In this document: positions 55,771-64,000 of the stretch, in pieces
Layout of the letters: each line of letters opens with the position of its first letter
How positions within the stretch are numbered: the first letter of the stretch is position 1
NCBI RefSeq assembly: GCF_000247695.1
Contig: NW_004624747.1
Span: 28,122,947-28,186,946 of the forward strand
From: Heterocephalus glaber
Lineage: Eukaryota; Chordata; Mammalia; Rodentia; Bathyergidae
Reading direction: 5' to 3'
Length of the DNA stretch: 64,000 bases
Position numbers and translations under genes: made by a program
The notes under the pieces: generated by a model
Told to the model about the DNA's origin: nothing
Seen by the model: the letters and a program-made list of their open reading frames with translations, nothing else
Databases searched by the model: none

Positions 55771-57119
55771 GGCGAAACCTGGGGGTGTAGTTCAAATGAA
55801 GGACAAAGAATGGCTCTGGGAGTTACAAAATTGAAGACCAAAGCACAAGGGCCATGGCTTAGAGATGCAATGTCATCTAGTGATGAGGAGCAGGACACTA
55901 GAGCACCATATGTATAAAGACAAATATGCAGAAGAGGGAAGCCAGGAGTCCCAGAGAGAATGTGCCTGAGAGGCAAAGTGACAATACCCACATCTAACAC
56001 TGTCCAGGAAAGAACACTAGCTGAGAATGTTCAAGTTCCACTGATGATGACAAATATGACAACAAATGCATCAGGCTGTGGGAGCCTGAGACTATCACAT
56101 CACTCTTAATTCCCCTTATTCTGATTTCTTGCTGAATAAGACACTTCGTGATTCCTAAGCAATGCTACCTCCTTCTAGAGATGGGGTGGTGCTGCCCTCC
56201 AGAATGCAGGACCCTGAGAATGTGACATTCTGGTAATTCATGAAGACAGCTCCTGGTCACATGTAGGTCCTCCGGAAGCTGAACAGACAACTCCCTGACA
56301 GTGCAGGAATGGCCTGTGGCAATGGTCCTCCTCCCTGAAGGGCAATAAACTGGCATTCTCTGTCTATCCTCAGACTCCCCTAAATTTTAGTTAGCATGAC
56401 TCAGTCCTTCAAGGCCTCATTACCTCAGACCGCTGACAAAGGCAAATCTCTGGGCAACAAGGTGGAAGACCACAGTTGGGGGTGTGTCATGAGGAAGCTG
56501 TTATTATTAACATGCACTCTCCATTTTATGACTGTTTTTCTAAAAAGGAGTTTTCATTATGATATCACTTTTGACCACTTGCATTCCCATGCCCCTTAAA
56601 CACCAGATACAGGGCAAAGCTATCACCAAGCACTTCACAAGGTACACAACTCTAGGTTCACCCCTGCCTGATATTAAGAGACTTCTTATTGAGAAGCCAT
56701 TGTCTCAGGCATCTACAGGGCTTCCAGCTTGTACCACAGCAGAGCCCTTGCATTAGATAAACACATACAACAGCTGCTTCTTGAAGCTGTTCCTATTGGT
56801 AGTTAGAAATAAACCATAGTCTAAGACAAAACATGCTTTCCCAAAGATGATTATGTCTGTTTGAGACCACACTAGTAACCAATAGCAAACAAGACCATAT
56901 ACATGTGAAAACCAAAGGCCAACCTCAGGTCACTGTACAGCTGAGATATAAAGGATAGGTTCAGAAGTGGACAAGTCTGCCTCAAATCCTGACTCCTCTA
57001 CCACTAGTCTGAGATCTTGGGGCAAATTTCTGAACCACTATTAGTCTGTTTCTTCATCAATAAAACAATGAAAAAGTGAATACAAATTATTGCCAGGACT
57101 GAATGTAATAAAGTATGGG

Positions 57120-57308
57120 GTCTAGCTGGGCATGGTGGCACACATCTGTAATGCCAACACTCTGGAAGGGTGAGGCAATTTTGAGCCCAGTCTGGGCAAT
57201 TTAGTAACTAAGCAAGACCTTGTCTTAAAAAAATAAAAAAAGGGGGATGTAGCTCAGGGGAAAGGCCCTTGGTTCAATCCTCAGTTCAGGAAAAAAAAAA
57301 AAAAAAGG
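57120..57308 (+). repeat. B1+ID dimer SINE (B4-like)
   Basis: agctgggcatggtggcacacatctgtaatgcc ... caagaccttgtcttaaaa then gggggatgtagctcaggggaaaggcccttggttcaatcctcagttc. Confidence 0.85.
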
Positions 57309-57430
57309 AAAGAAGGTATGGTATGTTCTATGCCTTCAATAGGCGGATTCAATTATTAGTACTATTATTTTCAATTGCTGCTTATCAAAATTGCTAATTG
57401 AATACAGTCTCACTTGAGAAAGTACACTAA

Positions 57431-57540
57431 GGGCTGGGGATTTAGCTCAGTGGCACCACACCTGCCTCATAAGGGCAAGATTATGAGCTGCATCCTTGGT
57501 ACAACAAAAAAAGCCCCAAACAAACCAAAAACAACAACAA
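57431..57540 (+). repeat. Young ID-like SINE
   Basis: gggctggggatttagctcagtggcaccacacc ... gagctgcatccttggtacaac plus an A-rich tail, flanked by gaaagtacacta. Confidence 0.9.
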
Positions 57541-57555
57541 AGGAAAGTACACTAC

Positions 57556-57768
57556 CTTTTTTTTTTTTGTACTGAGACCGGACCTAGAGACTTGTGTATG
57601 TTATGCAACCACTCTATTACTTGGCTACATGCAGTCCTTTGAAATTGAATTTTCTCTTGAGACAGGATCTCACTAAGTTCCCTAGGTTGTTCTCAGTCTA
57701 CCTAGGCTGATCCACCTGCCTCAGCCTACTGTGTAGCCAGGATTATAGGTATGAACCACATCTGGTGA
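57556..57768 (-). repeat. B1+ID dimer SINE (B4-like), diverged
   Basis: ttttttttgtactgagaccggacctagagacttgtgtatg ... acttggctacatgcagtcc, then gagacaggatctcactaagttccctaggttg ... ccaggattataggtatgaacc. Confidence 0.75.
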
Positions 57769-58164
57769 GAAAATACACTATTTCTTAAAGCAAATGGCAA
57801 AAAACCCCAGATACTTTTGAATCTGAGTAATATCAGATGATTTTCATTTCCCTTTGCCATTCACAGTATACTGTAACTGAAAGCTATTAAAGGGCTATAA
57901 AGACAAAGGCCTTGAGGAACCTGTAAATAAATGACAATGTCCGACTGACAATAAAATACAAACTTCTCATTATGAACTGTGAAGCTACATCCCACCTGCA
58001 CCGTCACCCCAAATGCTTTCCTCCTTTTTTCTTTATACCTTGACTACATTCTGTGCCTAAAAACAATGAACTTGCTCTCCACAGGATCTCCACGCTTCCT
58101 GTACATTCTGCCTGAAACACTGGCAATTTCACACAGCAGCTTCTTGCCATGAAGACCTTGGCTT

Positions 58165-58255
58165 AACATGGGCCGGGAGATTTAGCTCAGCGGTTTCGCT
58201 CCCTGCTGCGCAAGCGCAAGGACCCGAGTTCGATCCCCGGTACCAAAAAAAAAAG
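58165..58255 (+). repeat. Young ID-like SINE
   Basis: gggccgggagatttagctcagcggtttcgctcc ... gttcgatccccggtaccaaaaa. One of the least mutated 3' halves in the window. Confidence 0.93.
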
Positions 58256-58439
58256 TCACCTTTGCCACAGGACTTCCCTGCTACCCAAGTACCTGACCCT
58301 ATCTGCCATCGAATTCCCTCAGTAATGGCCTTATTAGCTGTCTGTGTCCCTCCACTATAAGGTGCACTAGGTGAGGGCAGAGAGGACATCTCGTCACTGT
58401 ATCACAAAACCTGCAGTGGACTGGGCTGTCACCCCTTGG

Positions 58440-59420
58440 GCACTCAATAGGCACTGTGTAAAGGTGAGCTGTCCACCCGGCCCTCGCCGCGACAGCGTCC
58501 GGCCCCATTCGCTCCGCGACACTGAACAGTGAAGCACCTCTGGGGACTCAGTCGAGTCCCTAAGTCCGCCGTGGACTAAGCAAACAAGGAAGCTCCCGCT
58601 ACCATGTCACGTTTGCCATCTGCTGCAAAAGGACCAGACTTCAAACTCGCTAGTTCAGCGGCCGCGCTTCGGACAGACTGCACCCCACGGGCGCAGTCTC
58701 CGCGTTTACCGAGTCGGTTCTGAGACTGTCCGAGAGGCCGGCTGAGGCCGGAAGCCAGAGGAGGCGCGGTGAGAGACCAGCGCCGATCTCACGCGATTGG
58801 ACCACCCCGGCGGCCCCGACCCCCAGCTCCCAACACGGGCCCCTATCCTGAGCCCACGACCGTCCCTTGACATAGGCCCCGACCCTATCCGGGCACGGTC
58901 CTTCAGCCCTCACTCCGTGAACCTCACCCGGCGGCTGCCCCGGTAGCCCCAGAGAGACGTGGCCGCGCCAGGGGCGGGGCGCGGCGGTGTAACGGCCTCG
59001 GGTCTCCGGAAACAACCTGGGCGCGTGGCCTCTGTTCCGGAACAGAAATTGTCTTCGTCTGCTCGCCAGAAACAGCCTTCGGCCCGGGCCGATATCGACC
59101 TCACCCAAGACAAGCCTAAGGCGGACTTCAGAAAGTGATTGTAAGTCTTTGTGGCCCTTTCCTTCGTAGAAACAATTTCCACGTTGACAGGACTAGCTCT
59201 GACAGGAAACAAGACAACTAAGCTTCCGGCGGAAGTGGCGTGGCCAAGGCTTCTGGCCCAGGCCACGCCCGACCCAGCTGACAGGTTGTGGGCGTGGCCC
59301 AACCCATCCTCCCCTCGTGGCGGGCGCGGCTCGCGCGCGTCAACACCGCCCCCCTTAACCCCGCCCCGCGCACTTTGAGGTTCTGGCTTGCTTCTTATGC
59401 GGACTCTGAACGCTGACTCT
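58440..59420. promoter_or_regulatory. GOLGA3: CpG island with GOLGA3 promoter and non-coding exon 1
   Basis: GC-rich and CpG-dense from about 58.44 to 59.42 kb, the 5' side of GOLGA3. Exon 1 is untranslated. Two donor-like sites on the minus strand, GCCGG|GTGAGG (exon edge 58928) and TTGG|GTGAGG (near 59105), are candidate exon 1 ends; I cannot choose between them. No protein-like frame is present. Confidence 0.75.
59223..59235. promoter_or_regulatory. Paired ETS-type sites in the GOLGA3 promoter
   Basis: cttccggcggaag is a near-palindrome of two divergent CCGGAA/GGAA half sites, the form bound by GABPA/ELK ETS factors. It sits in the CpG island just upstream of the candidate first exon. Confidence 0.5.
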
Positions 59421-59454
59421 GCGTCCGCCCGGCGTCAGCCTGGAACCAAGGGCG

Positions 59455-59720
59455 GTGCCGTACTAAAGTAGGAGGATCGCTTGAGCCCCGGAGTTCAGAT
59501 CCAAGCTGGGCGACACAGCGACACCCGTCTCAAAAAGTCCCAAACTGAGCCGAGCGTGGTGACACGCACCTGTAATCCCAGCAGTCGGGAGGCTGAGTAA
59601 GGAGGATTGCCTCGAGTTTGAGGCCAGTTTGGGCTACATAGTGAGTTCAAGGCCAGCCTGATCTACATAGCGAGACCCTGTCTCAAAAAACAAAACGAAA
59701 CAAAAATCCGAAACTGGCAG
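59455..59720 (+). repeat. B1 fragment followed by full B1-like SINE
   Basis: Fragment 59455-59535 (aggaggatcgcttgagcc ... cgtctcaaaa). Full copy 59548-59705 (gccgagcgtggtgacacgcacctgtaatcccagcag ... internal duplication ... gagaccctgtctcaaaaaac). Confidence 0.88.
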
Positions 59721-59985
59721 GAGAATCACAAACTCATGTGGAGCTTGAGCAACTGTGACCCTATCTTAAAATGATGATGATAATAATGAGCTGAGTATGT
59801 AGCTCAGTGATAGAGTGCCCCTGGGTTCCATCCCCAGTACCAAAACAAAACAAAAAAGCCCAGCTTGTTGGCATAGCCCTGAAATTTCAGCATTTGGTAG
59901 GCTGAGGTGGGAGAATCTGAAGTTTGAAACCAGAGTGAGCAACATGGCAAGTTCAAGGCCAGCCTGGCTGTCTCAACCCCAAATA
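59720..59985 (+). repeat. ID-like copy flanked by B1 fragments
   Basis: B1 remnant 59720-59770, ID-like 59788-59845 (gctgagtatgtagctcagtgatagagtgcccctgggttccatccccagtacc), then B1 remnant 59860-59975 (gcttgttggcatagccctgaaatttcagcatttgg). Confidence 0.75.
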
Positions 59986-60456
59986 ACCTCCTGGATGATA
60001 CAGGAGGAGGCTGCAGAGCATGCAGCAGGTGCGCTGTAGGGTTGGCTATGCCACACCCCAAGCCCAGGTGCATTGTCCCCATCTCTGAATCCTTCCTGGG
60101 ACCGCACTGGACCTCTGGTGGACCCATGGGGGGAGTGGCCGCCCAGCCCCCATGTTTAGGTCCCCTTTGATTCCTTCCAACATGCTGTATTTTTCAGGTA
60201 TAGATTCAGTACTTGTTTGGAACAACTTCACATCTAAGCATTTCACTTTCTTTGGAGTAACTGTAAATGGCTTGTGCTTTTGACTTCATAGTTTCCACAT
60301 GTTCGCTATTCAACCAGACATGGGACCGACCCAGTAAGCTGATCTTGTTCCCTGGAGACCCTACTGAGTTCACTTATTCATTCTAAGTTTGTTTTGTTCA
60401 CTTTGGATTTCTTTTTTAATTCCTTGGAGTTTTCTACTTAAATTATTATGTAATGA

Positions 60457-60655
60457 AGGGCTGGGGATTTAGTTCAGTGGTGCTCCTGCCTGCCTCGCAA
60501 GGGCAAGGTCTTTTTTGTTGTTTTTTTGGTACCGGGGATCGAACTCATGTCCTTGCGCTTACGCAGCAGGCAGCGAAACCACTGAGCTAAATCCCTGGCC
60601 TGCAAGTGCAAGGTCTTGAGTTCAATCCCCAATACATATAAAAAAAATTATGTAG
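60457..60655 (+). repeat. Young ID-like SINE split by a second one
   Basis: The left part 60457-60510 (gggctggggatttagttcagtggtgctcc ... gcaagggcaaggtc) and right part 60601-60655 (gcaagtgcaaggtcttgagttcaatccccaatac) form one plus-strand copy. An opposite copy lies between them. Confidence 0.93.
60511..60600 (-). repeat. Young ID-like SINE nested in another SINE
   Basis: tttttttggtaccggggatcgaactcatg ... ccactgagctaaatccctggcc in minus orientation. The duplication gcaag(g/t)gcaaggtct is at 60497-60511 and 60602-60616. Confidence 0.93.
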
Positions 60656-60827
60656 TGAACACATACAAAATGATCCAAGACTAAAGTGCAAACTGTATGA
60701 CAAAACTTTAAGGAAGCAAAAAAAATGTAAGACCTGGAGCTTGAGAAGAGTTCTTGGACATGACTTGGAGAGCATAACCCATGGAAAAAAGAATAAACCG
60801 GATGCCATCAAAATTAAACTCTCTTGT

Positions 60828-60985
60828 CCAAGTGTGGTGGCACGCACCTGTCATCCCAGCACTTGGGAGGCTGAGGCAGGAGGATTGTCATGAGTTCGAG
60901 GCCAGCCTGGACTCCATAGTGAGTTCAAAACCAGCCTGGACTACATAGCAAGCCACTGTCTCAGACAAACAAACAAACAAACAAA
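60828..60985 (+). repeat. B1-like SINE with internal duplication
   Basis: ccaagtgtggtggcacgcacctgtcatcccagcacttggg ... cagcctggactccatagtgagttcaaaaccagcctggactacatagc ... then (aaac)n tail. Confidence 0.92.
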
Positions 60986-61206
60986 ACACTCTTGGTTCTG
61001 AGCAAGACCACACATTAAGAAAAGACAAGCCATGGACTGTGAGAAAATATTTTCAAAGAATATATTTAATAAACAAATATAACCTAGAACATATAAGCTG
61101 TCAAAACTCAACAGTCAAAAAACAGCCAGAATGCATGGCAAATAAGTTTGTAAGAAGAGCTTCAAGGTCACTAGCTATGATAGAAAAGCAAATTAAAACT
61201 ACCTTG

Positions 61207-61295
61207 GGGGCTGGGATGTAGCTCAGGGTGAGCACTTGCCTAGCATGGGAGAGGCCCTGGGTTCAATCCCCAGGATAGGAAAAAAAAATAGTGGC
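61207..61295 (+). repeat. Classic ID-like SINE
   Basis: gggggctgggatgtagctcagggtgagcacttgcctagcatgggagaggccctgggttcaatccccagg. Confidence 0.87.
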
Positions 61296-61554
61296 AGCAC
61301 CCAATGCTGACAATGATACACATAATTGTTCCTAGCAGCATTATTCATAATAGTCCCAAAGTGGACATAATCCAGATATCCTGTTAAATTCCAGCAGTAG
61401 GGGTGAGTGTTGATGAGACCATCACAGAGTGATGACTGGCAAAGGGCAGGGTTTTAAAGTGCTCCCACTCATTTGGGATTGTACTTTCTGTGGCCTACTG
61501 GTTGCCAGATGCTGTACAAAAAGGAATCCTAGCTCTTCAAAATAAAAGATAGAT

Positions 61555-61802
61555 AAAACAGGGAGATATCGTAGACCTTTTGCAAATAGAGGAAGAAGAG
61601 ATGGGAAGGGGTGTAAAAAGAATTAAGATGTGTACCAACTCCCCATGGTGAATGTAATCATTATGTAATGCAAACATACTGAAAAATTTTTTTAAATCTC
61701 TGCTCTCAAAAAAATAAGAACCAAGACAAATTATGTAAAGGTACAAATTTCCAATGATGAATATTATATTGTATACCTGAAATGTACCAATAAAATTTTT
61801 AA
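61555..61802 (+). mobile_element. 5'-truncated L1 3' end(s)
   Basis: Two related pieces: 61555-61690 (caaatagaggaagaagag ... ccatggtgaatgtaatcattatgtaatgc) and 61710-61802 (aaataagaaccaagac ... ggtacaaatttccaatgatgaat ... gtacctgaaatgtaccaataaaattttt-like end). A repeat of tct(c)(t)actctcaa flanks the second piece. Confidence 0.7.
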
Positions 61803-62529
61803 AAATCTACTCTCAAGGAACTTCCTTCCTAGTGGGGAACCAGTCAGCAAATACATGACCGGAATTGATGAGCTGAGGCAGAGGTGGCAGAGATGCGTAG
61901 GGAGGGACGCTGTGATTTTAGAGATGGGATTTTGAGGGTGGTTGGGAGACAACTAGAGCCAACCTCTAAGCAAAATTTGAAAACAAATCACACAGGTAAC
62001 TGAGAATGGTGTTTCAGGAGAGCCAAGCACTCAAATTCCTCTGCAGAAGTAGATTGGAGCTGAGCGTGTATGAGGGGTAGCTGGGGAGGGAATATTTGGA
62101 GCAGTAGTAGGAGTGAAGCCAGCAGGTGGAGAGGGAACATCCCTGGGTGCTGCGCCACACACAGGGGGCAAGGGGAAGCAGCTTCAGCGACCACAGAGGT
62201 GGGGCTGGTTCGCGTCGCCACAGGGGCCCCTGAGGGAAGGAGAGGTCAGGGCCCCTACCGGGTTCTGACTCCAGCCTTGCTGAAGGCTTGCTATTTCCTG
62301 AGATGGCAGAGGCTGGGAAGTTGTGGTACATGTGGGTGTGGGCATGTGTTCCACCCTGGAAACAGTTGTCTTTTGCCAGTGAAGTCTGGGGTGTTAGGAA
62401 AACAAAACACCCCTACATAGGCACCTGGTTGACAGCCCTGAGGCGGCTCAGCTGACACAGAGGCAGTAAACTGATCAGTAACTAGGAAGTGGCTAGTCCC
62501 AGTATTTATCTGCTTCTTTCTTTCTCTTT

Positions 62530-62705
62530 TGAGGTACTGGGGATTGAACCCAGGGCTGGAGCACGCTAGGCAAGTGCTCAACCACTGAGCTACACCCCCA
62601 GCCCTTTTTATTTTGAGTCAGGGTCTTAGTAAGTTGCAACAGGTTGGCCTCAAACTTGTCATTCTCCTGCTCAGCCTCTCAAGTAGCTGGGATTACAGGA
62701 ATTAC
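62530..62705 (-). repeat. B1+ID dimer SINE (B4-like)
   Basis: gaggtactggggattgaacccagggctggagcacgctaggcaagtgctc ... gagctacacccccagccc, then ttttgagtcagggtcttagtaagttgcaacaggttggcc ... gctgggattacagg. Confidence 0.88.
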
Positions 62706-62741
62706 TTTTGTTTTTAACATATTTAATTTTAAATTTCTGTG

Positions 62742-62827
62742 ACTTTTTTTTTTGGTACCGAGGATCAAACTCAGGACCTTGCACTTGGAGCCAGGCGGCG
62801 GAACCACTGAGCTAAATCCCCGGCCCA
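62742..62827 (-). repeat. Young ID-like SINE
   Basis: tttttttttggtaccgaggatcaaactcagg ... ccactgagctaaatccccggccc, flanked by aatttct(g/a)tga. Confidence 0.93.
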
Positions 62828-63029
62828 ATTTCTATGATGTTTTTAAAGGGCCATGTTTAATGGTACCGCCTCTCAGAAGGCAGCCCTTACAGAGCTCATC
62901 TGGGCCATGCCCGCAGTGGTCTCCAGCTACAGGGTCTGCGGGACCAGTGCCCAGCCTCCACATGGGCCTCTGCTCTCAGGGAGGTGAGACCTGGCTTTTC
63001 AATACAGCAGGAAAGTGAGAGGACTTTTT

Positions 63030-63185
63030 TTTCCCTTTTGGTGCTGGGTATTGAACCCAGGGCCTTTGTATAGAGCTACACCCCTAGCCCTTTTTTGAGA
63101 CAGGGCCTAAGGTGCTTAGCTTGAGGTTGAAGTTGAGAGCTTCTTGCCTCAGCCTCACAAGTGCTGGAACTGCAGGTATGTGCTG
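63030..63185 (-). repeat. B1+ID dimer SINE (B4-like), shortened
   Basis: ttttggtgctgggtattgaacccagggcc ... gagctacacccctagccc, then ttttgagacagggcctaagg ... caagtgctggaactgcaggtatg. Confidence 0.78.
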
Positions 63186-64000
63186 AGAATAACTACCATG
63201 CATGCTAAAACCAGACCTGCACTGAAGAAGGCAGAGGAAGGACAGTCCCAGGGCCTATGTGAGTCACACGTGACATTCGACCTACTCTGGGCTTTCCAAA
63301 TCCAGTAAGTCCCTCCTTCTGCTTCCTTGCCCCAGAGAATTTAGGTTCCCACTGCCATGCTCCTGGTGAACCTGTGGCCTAGTGGCACAAGTTCTGGGCC
63401 TCTTCACAAAGCCTGGCTGCAGGCCACATGAAGGCCAGCCTTGGTCGTCACTCTCCTGGGTGGCCAGGCCAGCAAGGGCTGGACTGTTACCAGGGTTCCC
63501 CCAGCTGCCAGAAGCCCACTGCAGCCCTCTCAGATCTGGGCCTAGTCACACCAACCTGTTAGCACTCAGAAACCAAGGGGATTTAAACCTATTTCCACCA
63601 GCCCTTCATACGGCCTTGGTGGGAGGGCTGGCCTAATTCCCTCATTCTTGGTTTAAGTCAATTTTCCTGGGCCCTATGAGTCCTCCTTGGGGTTGACCTG
63701 ACTGCCCTAGACCCTGAACCACCTTCCCAGTGGGCAGGATGGGAGGTGAGCGGGGATGACTGGCATGGACAGGGCACCTGGAGGATGAGGTGCTTTTACC
63801 ACACCAGGGAGCACAAGGAAGAGTCTGTGAGCAGCCACAGGCTGAGCTCTGAGTCTCCAAGGGCTGGGCTCAAGAGCTACATGGAAACACATGGGCCAGG
63901 ACTGCTGGGAGGCTGCGCTGGGTTTTGTGGGTGGGGTGAGAGGTTCTTGAGGTCCTGAATATCCTAAAAACCCTTCATGAGTCCTGCCCACCTGCAGCGT

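Larger units (their letters stand above)
52491..58925 (-). other. GOLGA3: GOLGA3 intron 1
   Basis: About 6.4 kb without recognised exons. It holds the SINEs listed at 52890-53380, 54125-54210, 55438-55770, 57120-57770 and 58165-58255. The unique stretches 52500-52880, 53390-54120, 54215-55430, 55775-57115 and 57775-58160 show no gene. The plus frame at 54368-54967 (199 codons) has no recognisable protein feature. Confidence 0.7.
59425..64000. other. Intergenic region upstream of GOLGA3
   Basis: SINE-rich to about 63.2 kb. Unique stretches 60000-60455, 61300-61555, 61800-62530, 62830-63025 and 63180-64000 show no recognised gene. In human the next gene on this side is CHFR. Nothing here could be matched to its exons, though 3' UTR sequence could go unnoticed. 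Confidence 0.65.

Noticed and set aside
58650..59108. A 152-codon minus-strand frame at the 5' end of GOLGA3 as an N-terminal extension
   Set aside because: It lies in the CpG island, is arginine/proline-rich, and the family start MDG.SAE is found at 52462 in a good Kozak context.
6309..62827. Possible functional tRNA genes (A box and B box seen many times)
   Set aside because: All are multi-copy, end in A tails, have target duplications and poor T-stem pairing. They are tRNA-derived SINEs.
1..64000. CRISPR array, operon or other prokaryote-type system
   Set aside because: Introns, SINEs, L1s and CpG islands show mammalian nuclear DNA. The only regular repeats are the minisatellite, microsatellites and the LTR/L1 tandem units.
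63180..64000. Possible last exon of the next gene (CHFR expected by synteny)
   Set aside because: No CHFR protein segment could be read in any frame. An untranslated region cannot be excluded but cannot be supported.

Overview
This is mammalian nuclear DNA, almost certainly from a rodent. Two protein-coding genes can be recognised by their protein sequence, both on the minus strand: ANKLE2 (first exon only, at the left) and the complete coding region of GOLGA3 (golgin-160/MEA2), which fills the middle. The same tandem order, ANKLE2 then GOLGA3, is known from human 12q24.33, so synteny supports both calls. The repeats are rodent-type: B1-like 7SL SINEs, classic ID-like tRNA SINEs, B1+ID dimers, and a very abundant young ID-like tRNA SINE that begins near ggccggggatttagctcag and ends near gatccccggtacc plus A tail. 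I do not recognise the species. The absence of squirrel-type and mouse-type SINEs makes a castorimorph (beaver, kangaroo rat or pocket mouse lineage) a reasonable guess, no more.

Layout. 1-8780: intron 1 of ANKLE2, packed with old transposons (an LTR with a duplicated U3 block, a 3'-truncated L1 with ORF1, an ancient antisense L1, a MaLR-like LTR). 8.3-9.4 kb: CpG island, promoter and exon 1 of ANKLE2. 9.5-15.95 kb: intergenic, with a solo LTR at 10.1-10.5 kb. 15.96-19.18 kb: GOLGA3 3' UTR. 19177-52462: GOLGA3 coding region, 23 coding exons whose phases all agree and give 4449 nt (1482 residues plus stop). 52.5-58.9 kb: GOLGA3 intron 1. 58.4-59.4 kb: CpG island with the GOLGA3 promoter and non-coding exon 1. 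59.4-64 kb: intergenic SINE-rich DNA upstream of GOLGA3, with no gene recognised (the next gene in human is CHFR).

ANKLE2 is an ER/nuclear-envelope LEM protein and GOLGA3 a coiled-coil Golgi matrix protein. They are neighbours but nothing here shows a shared pathway. I found no CRISPR, operon, functional tRNA/rRNA gene or new gene system. The points most worth a second look are the altered caspase-cleavage motifs in GOLGA3, a GC-AG intron, an inverted SINE pair in the 3' UTR, the nested and TSD-flanked insertions, and paired end changes between the older and younger SINE families. Exon edges were set by reading splice sites and matching the recalled GOLGA3 family sequence. No alignment program was available.
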